The notes: a model not told the origin generated them from the letters alone. A stretch of 64,000 bases of DNA from Aromatoleum toluclasticum ATCC 700605 (GCF_000378245.1 NZ_KB899495.1:277113-341112); one strand, 5' to 3'. Numbered from the stretch's first letter, positions 8,813 through 17,008 are shown. Made by a program: numbers and translations.

Positions 8813-9116
8813 TGATCAACTGCTGACGAACAACATCGCAGTTGCCTCGATGCTGCAGGAACTGCGCACGCAGCCACGCCTCGTGACCACCCAGCACGCC
8901 GCCGCGCCGCGGTTGCCGGTACGGGACCGGACCGCCGGCACCCAGATACCGTCGTACAGTGTTACGCGCAATCCCAAGCATCTTGGCAATCCGCTTTGCG
9001 CCCCAGCCCGATCGCCCCAATCGAACGATGGTCGTCACCGCCTCCGGCTCCAGCATCTCCCGTGCTCCGCAAACCTCACGGCGCACAGGATTCACCTCCG
9101 CGTGTTTCGTTTCCAA
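8784..9116 (-). pseudogene. IstA transposase N-terminal fragment
   Basis: About 110 residues remain of an IS21-family IstA. The helix-turn-helix is clear in SGWGAKRIAKMLGIARNTVRRYL, followed by GHEAWLRAQFLQHRGNCDVVRQQL, the usual continuation. A normal IstA has about 400-500 residues with a DDE catalytic core, all missing here. The frame leaves the family consensus at RELG, reads five or so unrelated residues into phosphatase DNA and stops. I take the TTG at 9116 as start because GGAGG lies six bases before it. It cannot be a functional transposase. Confidence 0.75.
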
Positions 9117-9191
9117 CGGCTGCCTCCTTGCGAGCAAGGGGGTTAGTTCTTCGTGTCGCTAGGGGGGGGCAATTTACCGTGTCGCCTGACA
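8805..9191 (-). mobile_element. IS21-family insertion sequence remnant (left end plus istA 5' part)
   Basis: One terminus of an IS21-like element is preserved. On the minus strand it begins TGTCAGGCGACACGGTAAAT at 9191, contains the repeat GCGACACG twice (the second in AGCGACACGAAG), as IS21-family ends do, and leads into istA. The element stops abruptly near 8805-8815, where sequence of a truncated phosphatase begins. Most of istA, all of istB and the other end are absent. The boundary with the truncated phosphatase is placed by where each reading frame loses homology and is accurate to about ten bases. Confidence 0.7.
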
Positions 9192-9560
9192 CGGGTCGAC
9201 GGGTTGCAGTTGGGCTAGCGCCGGGATGGGCGTGAAGCCGGGCAGGAAATCGCATTCGGGAAGCGGACTGCGCAAGAGCTGGCGCAGTGCCGCCATGTCG
9301 ACCGTGTACGCGCCGGTCGCACGGCTGACTTTGCGACTGCCGATCAAGCCGCGCTCTTCCAGGCGCAGCAAGGCGCGCTGGACAACCTGGTGTCCCAGCA
9401 GGGTGTACCCCGCCAGTGTTCGGCTGGAGATGCGCACGGGCGCCCGGTCTGCGCCCCGCCAGAGGAGAGCGAGGAGGACTGCGGTGGCTGCGTAGTCACC
9501 GTTCAGGCGAATGAGCACCTCAAGGGTGATCTGCGGCTCGGAAGGGCTGTGTCCGGACAT
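9174..9560 (-). pseudogene. ICE-associated winged-helix protein, C-terminus replaced by the IS end
   Basis: The frame encodes 128 residues from MSGHSPSEPQITLEV. Residues 20-90 look like a winged-helix fold (RISSRTLAGYTLLGHQVVQRALLRLEERGLIG, then a short beta wing). The last seven or so codons and the stop lie inside the IS21 terminus that begins at 9191, so the native C-terminus has been replaced. The gene follows the DUF2857 gene by 70 bp on the same strand, in the place where PFGI-1-type elements carry replication or regulatory genes. I do not recognise the family more precisely. Whether the shortened protein is made is unknown. Confidence 0.5.
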
Positions 9561-9630
9561 CGGTGAAGCACGGCTGGTTGAGGAAGTCCCCGGCAGAAGG
9601 GTCTTGCACTGGGTCGGATGAATCCAGCGC

Positions 9631-10224
9631 TTACGGCGTTGACGCTGAGTTGGAAGCATCCAGATGCTCGATGCCCTCGGTGTCCGCATCGAATTCGTGC
9701 ACGACATGCCACAGCGTGGCGATGGAGTGGTCGGGGAATGCCCGATGCAGTTCCACGAACTGACGCTGCGGCGAGCACGTGCAACGAATGGTGGACCAGG
9801 CGTTGTGGACCGCCTCGCGTACACCCGGATCAGGAAGGGACGGTCGGCCGCGCGGCGGCGGATCGGGGCACAGCAGCGCGCGTTGCTGCTGAATATCGGC
9901 CAAGGTCATCTTGAAAAGGTGAACCAGCAGCGGAGGTTGGGCGCCGTGCATGACGTGATATTCCATCAGCTGCCGCATTTCGGCGATCGCGCAGTGCCGC
10001 CGATAGGCGGCCTCGAGCGTTGCGGGATCGAAATGAATGCGGACGTCGAGCTGAGGCATGCCGGCGATGGATGCGAGATCGCGGGCGGACGCGGCACGCA
10101 GGGTGTCGAGGATGTCGGGACTAAGCCCGGCTGCGAGCAGCGTCTGCAGCTCTCCGCTGTCCAACAGGTGAATGAGATGCGACAGCAGGGCGTACCGCAG
10201 TTGCTCGCTTCTGATCGGGATCAT
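9631..10224 (-). CDS. DUF2857 domain protein (ICE-associated)
   Basis: The product is 197 residues from MIPIRSEQLRYALL. The start is fixed by a perfect AGGAGG six bases upstream. It has the helical pattern of DUF2857 proteins (HLLDSGELQTLLAAGLSPDILDTLRAA) and the conserved PPPRGRPSLPD segment near residue 125. These proteins occur almost only in PFGI-1-type integrative elements, immediately after parB; their function is unknown. Here the start lies 10 bp after the end of the extended parB frame, so the genes were one operon. The frame is intact, the only apparently complete coding sequence left in the remnant, although with its neighbours broken it is probably not under selection. Confidence 0.65.
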   Translation of the reverse strand: MIPIRSEQLRYALLSHLIHLLDSGELQTLLAAGLSPDILDTLRAASARDLASIAGMPQLDVRIHFDPATLEAAYRRHCAIAEMRQLMEYHVMHGAQPPLLVHLFKMTLADIQQQRALLCPDPPPRGRPSLPDPGVREAVHNAWSTIRCTCSPQRQFVELHRAFPDHSIATLWHVVHEFDADTEGIEHLDASNSASTP

Positions 10225-10234
10225 CTTGCTCCTC

Positions 10235-11703
10235 CTACTCCGTCTCGGCGCCGGGCGGCTTCTCCGCGCAGGCCCGGTGATACGCATCGAGGAGGGATCG
10301 TGTAGCCGCCCAGGAGGACGGATCACGCAGCAAGGCCAGGATGGGGTCGGCCTCGGCGTCACTCCCCTTGGCGGAGATCCCCAGTTGCGCCAGGAGCCGA
10401 TGAGCGGCCGCGCGCCCCACGTGCCCGGTCGCTTCGGCGTCGTCGCACGAATCGGGCAAGGGCTCGACGCTGAATCCTTATGGCAGTTTGGGGTCCACCC
10501 GCACGCAGTCGGACAACCGGAACGCGTTGGCGAAGTCCGCGATCCGCTTCGAAAGGCGTACCCTTGTCCGCGCGTGCCAGCCCTTTCTCGTCCGCAGCGG
10601 GGCTGCTGCCGCCCCGCGCGCCACCGCATCTGTGGCATCGGACGCATCGGACACCGTCTCGCTTGGCGGCGGCTCGCCCAAGAGACGGCGGATCTCCGAA
10701 TCCGGCAACTGCCGGTCGGCACCGGCGACCGCCAGCGCGGCGCGCTCCGCGGCCGCCGGCGTGCACTGTGCGAGCACCGCAAACTGCGCGGTCATGCGGC
10801 GAAGGATCGTCTCCACTTCGTCCTTGCCGAGTCGTGGCGGATCGTCCATCTCCCGGACCGCGTTGATCTCCGTGGCGAAGTCGGCCACGAGCTCCTCGAA
10901 TGCGGTCTTGCGCACCAGGGGATCCAGATTGAGCGCGTCGGCGAGCTTTTCGAGGCACCCGAACCGGGAGCGAATGGCGGCTGTGCTCTCGTGGGTAAGG
11001 TGCAAGCCGATCGGCGCCAGGTAGTCTATGGCGAAGAGGTAGATGGAGGCGGTCACGCTGTGCAGCTTCAGGCCGCAACGTTGGGCGTGCTCGGACAATT
11101 CGCGCAGGCTCAGCGGTCGCTGGAGCTCGGATTCGAGCTCGCTCTTGAGCAGCGCGGTGCCGCGGGCCTTCTCCCAAAACAGGGTTTCTGCGCGATTCTC
11201 GTTCTCGGCCAGGTGGGCCGAAATGACATCGGCCTCGCCCGCCCACGGATGCACCACGACGCGAATCCACTCGTAGCGGGCATCGTGCGTCTCGAGCCAT
11301 AGCTCCTGGACGATCTGCAGGCGCGTATTGCCGCCGAAATAGCACATGTAGCGGCTGGCACCCGGTCTGCGGGTCACGCTCAACGCATCCTTCAGCCCGC
11401 CCCGGGCTTCGATGGAGGCACGGATGTCGGCATACCGCTTGTTGGTTCGCACGCGCGGGTTGCGGTCGTAGCAATCGATATCCATGCATCGCAGGAGCAT
11501 CCAGCCGTCGACATCCTCACCCGGCTGGAGGTCGGCCACGGCGTTGGCCGCTTCCTTGACGGCCAGGCTGTGTTGAACGAGCAGCGCGCGACGCTCGCCG
11601 GTTATGCCATGGGACGCGGGCGCGTGCAGCTTTCCTCGCTTTTCCATGTGCTGGGCCAGTTCCTTGACGGAGATGGAGTCAGGCAATCGCGTTTTGGACG
11701 TCA
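10235..11703 (-). pseudogene. ICE ParB-family protein interrupted by an in-frame ochre codon
   Basis: The N-terminal 408 codons, from MTSKTRLPDSISVKEL, encode a ParB-like protein of the PFGI-1 class with the ParB core RCMDIDCYDRNPRVR and YFGGNTRLQIVQELW, and SAHLAENENRAETL. A TAA at 10478-10480 interrupts the frame after DPKLP. The same frame then continues for about 80 codons as GFSVEPLPDSCDD to LLALLRDPSSW-like sequence (read ILALLRDPSSWAATRSLLD), resembling the usual ICE ParB C-terminus, and ends just before the DUF2857 Shine-Dalgarno. A single base change (for example TAT to TAA, in LPYGF) would explain it. The protein made would lack its C-terminal domain. The start overlaps the end of parA, as is usual. 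Confidence 0.7.
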
Positions 11704-11939
11704 TGGCCGTCGACGACCTCGCTGAGAGCTTCCGGCGGCACACCCGCGTGGGTGCCGTCGAGGCTCGGGATGAGCTCCCACAGGAGCGCATGCATTGCAG
11801 GACTCGCCTTGACCGGGTCGATCCAGTGCTCCGGGACCTGGGCGGTCGTGGCATTGCGGTATGCAACGGCGTGCGGTATGACCGTTTTCAGGAGCAGAAC
11901 CTTGCACTTGAGCGCAAAGGCTACTCGGCCATTCGAAGC
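11679..11939 (-). pseudogene. ParA/Soj C-terminal fragment
   Basis: Before and overlapping parB, the frame ending in TGA at 11679 reads VAFALKCKVLLLKTVIPHAV, then AYRNATTAQVPEHWIDP, and on through MHALLWELIPSLDGTH. This is the C-terminal part of ICE-type ParA ATPases, which have a conserved TVIPHxVAYxNAxTAQVP segment. The Walker A and other N-terminal motifs are missing; upstream the frame runs into unrelated sequence before the tRNA terminator. It overlaps parB by 25 bases, the normal coupling in these elements. No start codon with a Shine-Dalgarno is visible, so it is a decayed gene. Confidence 0.6.
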
Positions 11940-12001
11940 GCGAGATGACCGCGCATCATGTCCGCAAGCGCCGAGGCGAGAACGTGAGCCCGTAAAGTAA
12001 A

Positions 12002-12027
12002 AACGGCTCGCTTTTCAGCGAGCCGTT
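12002..12027. terminator. bidirectional intrinsic terminator after the tRNA operon
   Basis: AACGGCTCGCT pairs perfectly with AGCGAGCCGTT around a TTTC loop, with an A-run before and a T-run after, so it can terminate in both directions. On the minus strand it lies 58 bp after tRNA-His and probably ends the tRNA transcript; it also shields the ICE remnant. Confidence 0.8.
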
Positions 12028-12065
12028 TTGTAGAACGATTGGCGATTTGTAGATTGCCTACTTTT

Positions 12066-12089
12066 CCCCAAGTCCTTGATTACTTGGGG
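12066..12089. repeat. inverted repeat overlapping the 3' end of tRNA-His
   Basis: CCCCAAGT and ACTTGGGG are perfect eight-base arms separated by eight bases. One arm contains the CCA end of tRNA-His. It has no T-tract, so it is not an obvious terminator. It may be a processing hairpin or part of the attachment site used by the integrative element; both ideas are inference. Confidence 0.4.
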
Positions 12090-12161
12090 CGACATACCGG
12101 GATCGAACCGGTGACACCTGGAGCCACAATCCAGTGCTCTACCGACTGAGCTAATGCCGCC
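12085..12161 (-). tRNA. tRNA-His (GTG anticodon)
   Basis: The 77-base cloverleaf includes the extra 5' G (G-1) opposite C73 that is specific to tRNA-His. The anticodon stem CTGGA/TCCAG encloses the loop TTGTGGC (anticodon GTG), the T-arm is ACCGG-TTCGATC-CCGGT, and CCA is encoded. It is the third of three clustered tRNA genes and marks the boundary of the ICE remnant. Confidence 0.95.
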
Positions 12162-12202
12162 ACTACTCCGGCTGCAGAAACTCTGCAGCCAAAAACCTTT
12201 AC

Positions 12203-12279
12203 TGGCCTGCCCGACAGGAATCGAACCTGTAACCCCCGGCTTAGAAGGCCGGTGCTCTATCCAGTTGAGCTACGGGCAG
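12203..12279 (-). tRNA. tRNA-Arg (TCT anticodon)
   Basis: The acceptor arms CTGCCCG/CGGGCAG pair perfectly. The anticodon loop within CCGGCCTTCTAAGCCGG gives TCT, the T-arm is ACAGG-TTCGATT-CCTGT, and CCA is encoded. It is the middle gene of the Pro-Arg-His cluster and is presumably processed from one transcript. Confidence 0.95.
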
Positions 12280-12302
12280 ATCCCGCGGGCATCGGGGTTA
12301 GC

Positions 12303-12379
12303 TGGTCGGGGTGGAGGGATTCGAACCCCCGACATCTTGCTCCCAAAGCAAGCGCGCTACCGGACTGCGCTACACCCCG
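12303..12379 (-). tRNA. tRNA-Pro (TGG anticodon)
   Basis: The acceptor arms CGGGGTG/CACCCCG pair perfectly, with the C1-G72 pair typical of proline tRNAs. The anticodon stem CTTGC/GCAAG encloses TTTGGGA (anticodon TGG), and CCA is encoded. It is the first gene of the cluster, 11 bp downstream of a strong -10 box. Confidence 0.95.
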
Positions 12380-12389
12380 AGAGCCGCGA

Positions 12390-12418
12390 ATAATACACAC
12401 TCATTCCCGGTGCGTCAA
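12390..12418 (-). promoter_or_regulatory. sigma-70 promoter of the tRNA-Pro/Arg/His operon
   Basis: On the minus strand TTGACG (-35), a 17-base spacer and TATTAT (-10) are followed by the GC-rich discriminator TCGCGGCTC. GC-rich discriminators are typical of stable-RNA promoters repressed by ppGpp/DksA, and dksA itself starts 130 bp away on the other strand. Confidence 0.75.
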
Positions 12419-12485
12419 ACATGAAATAGAGAAAATTTCACCCCTGCCGAAAAACATCGAATGAGGCGGAGAACTGCGTCTTTTC

Positions 12486-12514
12486 TTGCCCACCAGATCG
12501 GTTTCTGATATTAG
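12486..12514 (+). promoter_or_regulatory. probable sigma-70 promoter of dksA
   Basis: TTGCCC and TATTAG are separated by 17 bases and lie 37 bp before the dksA start. Each hexamer matches the consensus at four of six positions or better. No operator is evident. Confidence 0.45.
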
Positions 12515-12550
12515 TTCGCTTCTTTCAATTACCAACCGGAAGTCGAAGTC

Positions 12551-12976
12551 ATGCCGGACGATACACTGCAGAAACAGTTCCCGCCGTACGTCCCCGAAAA
12601 GGGCGAGGAATACATGAGCGAAAAGCAGCTGGCCCACTTCCGCAACATGCTGGAATCGGTAAAACGGGAACTGGCTGGCGATATCGAGCGCACCGTTCAC
12701 ACCATGCAGGACGAAGCAACCGCCTTCGCCGACCCCAACGATCGCGCCAGCCAGGAATCGGACATTGCGCTCGAACTGCGTAACCGCGACCGCGAACGCA
12801 AGCTGATCAAGAAGATCGACGAAGCCATTGGCCGCATCAATGCCGGCGAATACGGCTACTGCGACAGCTGTGGAGTGGAGATCGGCCTCAAACGGCTGGA
12901 AGCACGCCCCACGGCAACGATGTGCATCGACTGCAAGACGCTGGAGGAAATGCGCGAGCGCCAGGTCGCAAAATAA
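12551..12976 (+). CDS. dksA: RNA polymerase-binding transcription factor DksA
   Basis: The 141-residue protein has the DksA layout: an N-terminal segment (PPYVPEKGEEYMSEKQLAHF), a long coiled coil with the acidic tip sequence DPNDRASQESD near residue 70, and a C-terminal four-cysteine zinc finger CDSCGVEIG to CIDC (C-x2-C-x17-C-x2-C). DksA inserts its coiled coil into the secondary channel of RNA polymerase and with ppGpp mediates the stringent response, lowering rRNA and tRNA transcription. The two aspartates of the tip are present, so it should be an active DksA rather than a TraR-like variant. It is monocistronic between the divergent tRNA operon and convergent pnp. Confidence 0.95.
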   Translation: MPDDTLQKQFPPYVPEKGEEYMSEKQLAHFRNMLESVKRELAGDIERTVHTMQDEATAFADPNDRASQESDIALELRNRDRERKLIKKIDEAIGRINAGEYGYCDSCGVEIGLKRLEARPTATMCIDCKTLEEMRERQVAK

Positions 12977-13023
12977 TCGGGCCACCTCCGCCGGGCCTTT
13001 CGCACAGCCAGACGCAGGATAAA

Positions 13024-13049
13024 AAAAGGGACGCCGCAGCGTCCCTTTT
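13024..13049. terminator. bidirectional terminator between dksA and pnp
   Basis: AAAAGGGACGC and GCGTCCCTTTT form an eleven-base stem around a four-base loop. The A-run and T-run let it serve both dksA (plus) and pnp (minus), which converge here. Confidence 0.85.
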
Positions 13050-13066
13050 CATTTCGTCGAACCGAA

Positions 13067-15166
13067 TTATTCAGCCGCCTGATCCAGCAGCGCCTTCATG
13101 CTCAGGCGGATCTTGCCACGCTCGTCGGTCTCGAGGACCTTGACGCGCACAGCCTGACCTTCCTTGACGTAGTCGGCGACGTTGTTCACGCGTTCATTCG
13201 CGATCTGCGACACGTGCAACAGGCCATCACGGCCCGGCATGATGTTCACGATCGCGCCGAAATCGAGCAGGCGGATGACGGTACCATTGTAGATCTTGCC
13301 GACCTCGACCTCGGCCGTGATGGCGTCGATCTTTTCCTTCGCGAGCTGTGCGCCCTCGGCACTAACCGAGGAGATCGTCACGTTGCCGTCGTCCTGGATC
13401 TCGATGACGGTCCCGGTCTCTTCCTGCAGCGCGCGGATCACCGCACCACCCTTGCCGATCACGTCGCGAATCTTCTCCGGATTGATCTTCAGCGTGATCA
13501 TGCGCGGAGCAAACTCCGACACTTCACCACGATGCGAGGCGAGCGACTGCTTCATGATGCCAAGGATGTGCATGCGGCCCTCGCCCGCCTGAGCGAGCGC
13601 AACCTGCATGATTTCCTTCGTGATCCCCTGGATCTTGATGTCCATCTGCAGCGCCGTGACGCCCTTGTCGGTACCCGCGACCTTGAAGTCCATGTCGCCG
13701 AGGTGGTCCTCGTCGCCGAGGATGTCGGTCAGGACGGCGAACCGGTTGCCTTCCTTGATCAGGCCCATCGCGATACCGGCCACGTGCGCCTTCATCGGCA
13801 CGCCGGCGTCCATTAGCGCGAGCGAGCCGCCGCACACCGACGCCATCGAGCTCGAGCCGTTGGACTCGGTGATCTCGGACACGACGCGGACCGTGTAGCT
13901 GAAGTCCTCCGGCGCCGGCAGCGCTGCAATGAGCGCGCGCTTTGCCAGACGGCCGTGGCCGACTTCGCGACGCTTCGTCACGCCCATGCGGCCGGTTTCG
14001 CCGGTCGAGAACGGCGGGAAGTTGTAGTGCAGCAGGAAGCTCTCGCGGTATTCGCCCGCGATCGCGTCGATGATCTGCTCGTCACGCCCGGTACCCAGGG
14101 TCGCGATGACGAGCGCCTGGGTCTCGCCACGGGTGAACAGCGCCGAACCGTGCGTACGGGGCAAAACGCCGACGCGGATATCGATCGGGCGAACCGTGCG
14201 GGTGTCGCGGCCATCGATACGCGGCTCGCCTGCCAGGATGCGGCTGCGCACGATGCCTGCCTCGAGTTCGTGGAAGATGTCCTTGAGCTCGTTGCCGGAC
14301 GGAGCCGCTTCCATCTCTGCGGTGACCGTCGCGAACGCGTTCTTGCGGATCTCGTTCACGCGCTCGGTGCGGGCCTGCTTGCTCGTGATGCGGAATGCAT
14401 CCTCGAGTTGGGCGCCCGCGAGTTCCTTGATGCGGTTGATGAGCGCCTCGTTCTTGGCGGGCGGCTGCCAGTCCCACTCGGGCTTGCCGGCGATCTCGAC
14501 GAGTTCGTTGATCGCGCGGATAGCGGCCTGCATCTGCTGGTGGCCGAAAACGACCGAACCCAGCATCACTTCTTCCGACAGCTCCTGCGCTTCGGATTCG
14601 ACCATCAGCACCGCGGCCTCGGTACCGGCAACGACCAGGTTCAGCTGGCTGGTCTTGAGCTGCTCGACCGTCGGGTTGAGGATGTACTCGCCGTTGGCAT
14701 AACCGACGCGGCAGGCACCGATCGGGCCGTCGAACGGCACGCCCGAGATTGCCAGCGCGGCGGATGCGCCGATCATCGCCGGAATGTCCGGATCGATTTC
14801 CGGGTTGAGCGAAAGCACCGTGATGATGATCTGGACTTCGTTATAGAAGCCGTCCGGGAACAGCGGGCGGATCGGGCGATCGATCAGGCGGCTGGTCAGC
14901 GTTTCCTTCTCGGTCGGACGCCCTTCACGCTTGAAGAAGCCGCCAGGAATACGGCCGGCGGCGTAGAACTTCTCGACATAGTCGACGGTGAGGGGGAAAA
15001 AGTCCTGCCCGGGCTTGGCGTCCTTGGCGGCAACGACGGTCGCCAGGACCATCGTGTCATCCATGTTCACGATGACGGCACCACCCGCCTGACGGGCAAT
15101 CTCGCCGGTCTCGATGGTGACGGTATGCGCGCCGTATGCGAATGTTTTTTTGATGGCGGTAGGCAA
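13067..15166 (-). CDS. pnp: polynucleotide phosphorylase
   Basis: The 699-residue protein is a complete PNPase: two RNase PH domains (about 1-210 and 310-540) joined by a helical domain, then a KH domain with the loop [12 protein letters not shown] near 565 and an S1 domain (about 620-690: [33 protein letters not shown]). It degrades RNA 3' to 5' using phosphate and is part of the degradosome in many bacteria. Catalytic-core residues are in [18 protein letters not shown] and in the [19 protein letters not shown] segment. It is the last gene of the rimP-to-pnp block, 169 bp after rpsO, with a hairpin in between that may control how much read-through reaches it. In E. coli pnp is autoregulated through RNase III cleavage of this leader; that cannot be judged here. 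Confidence 0.97.
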   Translation of the reverse strand: MPTAIKKTFAYGAHTVTIETGEIARQAGGAVIVNMDDTMVLATVVAAKDAKPGQDFFPLTVDYVEKFYAAGRIPGGFFKREGRPTEKETLTSRLIDRPIRPLFPDGFYNEVQIIITVLSLNPEIDPDIPAMIGASAALAISGVPFDGPIGACRVGYANGEYILNPTVEQLKTSQLNLVVAGTEAAVLMVESEAQELSEEVMLGSVVFGHQQMQAAIRAINELVEIAGKPEWDWQPPAKNEALINRIKELAGAQLEDAFRITSKQARTERVNEIRKNAFATVTAEMEAAPSGNELKDIFHELEAGIVRSRILAGEPRIDGRDTRTVRPIDIRVGVLPRTHGSALFTRGETQALVIATLGTGRDEQIIDAIAGEYRESFLLHYNFPPFSTGETGRMGVTKRREVGHGRLAKRALIAALPAPEDFSYTVRVVSEITESNGSSSMASVCGGSLALMDAGVPMKAHVAGIAMGLIKEGNRFAVLTDILGDEDHLGDMDFKVAGTDKGVTALQMDIKIQGITKEIMQVALAQAGEGRMHILGIMKQSLASHRGEVSEFAPRMITLKINPEKIRDVIGKGGAVIRALQEETGTVIEIQDDGNVTISSVSAEGAQLAKEKIDAITAEVEVGKIYNGTVIRLLDFGAIVNIMPGRDGLLHVSQIANERVNNVADYVKEGQAVRVKVLETDERGKIRLSMKALLDQAAE

Positions 15167-15248
15167 GTTGAATATCCTTTAGGTGAGAGTAAGCAGCAGA
15201 CTACAACTGCGAAGCTGTCCCGGTCACGCAACCCTGACAGCAAAAACA

Positions 15249-15283
15249 AAGCCGGTGCGACCCCGCGGGATCCGCACCGGCTT
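15249..15283 (-). terminator. intrinsic terminator between rpsO and pnp
   Basis: On the minus strand AAGCCGGTGCG pairs with CGCACCGGCTT around a 13-base loop and is followed by TGTTTTTGC. It lies 53 bp after rpsO and 83 bp before pnp. The corresponding E. coli site lets part of the transcription pass into pnp. Confidence 0.7.
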
Positions 15284-15335
15284 GTTCGCTTACCTTGTCT
15301 TTTGCGACGCTGTCAGACGCGACACGGCCAGCGAT

Positions 15336-15605
15336 TTACTTGCGCAGACCCAGACGTTCGATCAGGCTGCGATAGCTGTCGGCATTCTTGCCCTTCAGGT
15401 AGTCCAGCAGCTTGCGGCGCTGGCTGACCATCTTGAGCAGGCCGCGACGCGAGTGATGATCCTTCGCGTTGGCCTTGAAGTGACCGGTTAGCCCGTTGAT
15501 GCGGGCGGTGAGCAGAGCGACCTGCACTTCCGGCGAACCTGTGTCGCCTTGCGCACGCTGGAAGTCGGTGACGATCTGCGCCTTGGATGCGGTATCGAGA
15601 GCCAT
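15336..15605 (-). CDS. rpsO: 30S ribosomal protein S15
   Basis: The 89-residue protein has the standard S15 length and signature: [62 protein letters not shown] (shown here in pieces along residues 21-89). S15 binds 16S rRNA helices 20-22 and nucleates platform assembly. It lies between truB and pnp, the usual order. A separate strong promoter lies in the 80-bp gap after truB, so it can be expressed independently of the nusA-infB operon. Confidence 0.97.
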   Translation of the reverse strand: MALDTASKAQIVTDFQRAQGDTGSPEVQVALLTARINGLTGHFKANAKDHHSRRGLLKMVSQRRKLLDYLKGKNADSYRSLIERLGLRK

Positions 15606-15649
15606 GTGGGTATTTACTCTTTTCGTTTTCTGCCAATCAGAAGCGTGGG

Positions 15650-15679
15650 ATTATACCCAACGCACCATGAAAAACTCAA
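15650..15679 (-). promoter_or_regulatory. sigma-70 promoter of rpsO-pnp
   Basis: On the minus strand TTGAGT, 18 bases and a perfect TATAAT lie 44 bp before the rpsO start, just after the truB stop. It would let rpsO and pnp be transcribed apart from the upstream translation operon. Confidence 0.75.
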
Positions 15680-15685
15680 TGATTA

Positions 15686-16615
15686 TCAAGACAGCCGTGC
15701 TGTGGTACCGGTTGCAACGAGGCGTTTGGGCAACAGGCGGCTGTCATCGCCCAATTCCCCCAGACCGAGAAAGCGCCCGTCCCCGTAAACCCTGACGAGG
15801 CCCCGTTCGCGGCACTCGAGAAGCAGCGCACGCCCCTGCAGCAAACCGGCGGCCTGTGCGGCGGAGAGTGCCACCTCGGGCAGATGCGCCACCAGCGCGT
15901 CGGCCGGTGCAAGCAAGCCTTCCCTCTCTTCGGCCGACGCAGCTTCAAGCCCGGCGAGCGTCACGGCGCCGGAACCGACTGCGAACGGACCGATGCGCGT
16001 GCGCCGCAACGCCGAGAGATGCGCCCCGCAGCCGAGAATCCGTCCGAGATCGATCGCGAGCGTCCTGATATACGTGCCCTTGCTGCATGCAACCCGGATA
16101 CTAAAGGTTTCCCCGCCGAATTCGAGCAACTCGAGCGCATGGATCGTGACGCGGCGCGGAGCCAGCTCGACCTCGATGCCGGCGCGCGCATATTCGTACA
16201 GGGGCTTGCCGTCGCGCTTGAGCGCCGAGTACATCGGCGGGACCTGATCGATCTCGCCGGTGAAGCGCACCAGCGCCGTGCGTACGTCATCTTCCGAGAC
16301 GGACACCGGCGCTTCGGCAATCGGACGCCCTTCGGCATCGCCGGTATCCGTCTCGATGCCCAGACGGACGGTCGCCTCGTATTCCTTGTCGGCGTCGAGC
16401 AGCATCTGCGAGAACTTCGTCGCCTCCCCGAAGGTCAGCGGTAGCAGCCCCGTCGCCATCGGATCTAGCGTACCGGTATGCCCCGCCTTTGCCGCATTGA
16501 GCAGACGGCGCGCCGTCTGCAACGCCGCATTCGACGTGATGCCCTGCGGCTTGTCGAGCAGCAGGACGCCGTCCAGCGCGCGGCGCTGGTGCCTGAATTG
16601 CTTCTGCGCTTTCAA
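15686..16615 (-). CDS. truB: tRNA pseudouridine(55) synthase TruB
   Basis: The 309-residue protein has the TruB catalytic motif GHTGTLDPMATGLLPL, whose aspartate is the catalytic nucleophile, near residue 50, plus GVLLLDKPQGITSN at the start and SKGTYIRTLAIDLGRILG in the second motif. It makes the universal pseudouridine-55 of the tRNA T-loop and also acts as a tRNA chaperone. The C-terminal extension (about 250-309, with FLGLGELGDDSRLLPKR) matches the PUA-like domain of proteobacterial TruB. It starts 6 bp after rbfA, in the same operon. Confidence 0.96.
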   Translation of the reverse strand: MKAQKQFRHQRRALDGVLLLDKPQGITSNAALQTARRLLNAAKAGHTGTLDPMATGLLPLTFGEATKFSQMLLDADKEYEATVRLGIETDTGDAEGRPIAEAPVSVSEDDVRTALVRFTGEIDQVPPMYSALKRDGKPLYEYARAGIEVELAPRRVTIHALELLEFGGETFSIRVACSKGTYIRTLAIDLGRILGCGAHLSALRRTRIGPFAVGSGAVTLAGLEAASAEEREGLLAPADALVAHLPEVALSAAQAAGLLQGRALLLECRERGLVRVYGDGRFLGLGELGDDSRLLPKRLVATGTTARLS

Positions 16616-16621
16616 GACCGC

Positions 16622-17005
16622 TCAGCTTTCCGGATCGTCCTTGTGGCGCGCATCATCCTCGCGCACCACCTGATCGATCAGTTTCGACATGCGGTTGCCG
16701 CGCTCGACGGACGGGTCGTAATGGAAGTGCAGTTCGGGCAGCGTGTGGATACGCACACGCTTACCAAGCTCCCGGCGCAGGAATCCGCTCGCGCGGCGCA
16801 GGCCGATGAGGATTTCGTCGAGCCCCTCCTCGCCGCGCATCGAGGTGAAGAACACCTTGGCATGTGCGTAGTCGGGGGTGATCTCGACGTCGGTCAGCGT
16901 GATGAATCCCACGCGGGGATCCTTCACTTCCAGCCGGATCAGCTCGGCCAGTTCGCGGCGGACCTGCTCTGCCACGCGCTGGCTGCGGGAATACTCCTTG
17001 GGCAT
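16622..17005 (-). CDS. rbfA: 30S ribosome-binding factor RbfA
   Basis: The 127-residue protein shows the RbfA single KH-like domain: RSQRVAEQVRRELAELI, VKDPRVGFITLTDVEITPDYAHAKVFFT and LRRELGKRVRIHTLPELHFHYDPS. RbfA binds the immature 30S subunit and helps 16S rRNA 5'-end maturation, notably in the cold. It lies 3 bp after infB and 6 bp before truB. The C-terminal tail (DDARHKDDPES) is charged and probably disordered. Confidence 0.96.
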   Translation of the reverse strand: MPKEYSRSQRVAEQVRRELAELIRLEVKDPRVGFITLTDVEITPDYAHAKVFFTSMRGEEGLDEILIGLRRASGFLRRELGKRVRIHTLPELHFHYDPSVERGNRMSKLIDQVVREDDARHKDDPES

Positions 17006-17008
17006 CTC

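Larger units (their letters stand above)
9192..12084 (-). mobile_element. remnant of a PFGI-1/ICEclc-class integrative and conjugative element at tRNA-His
   Basis: The segment contains, in transcription order on the minus strand, a truncated parA, an ICE-type parB with an internal stop, a DUF2857 gene and a winged-helix gene. This is the gene order at one end of PFGI-1/ICEclc/SPI-7-like elements. It lies directly downstream of the 3' end of tRNA-His (12085), the kind of site used by their tyrosine integrases. No integrase, relaxase or conjugation gene is present in the window, and the inner side ends at an IS21 terminus. I interpret it as what survives after IS-linked deletion. A second att copy was not seen. 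Confidence 0.65.
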
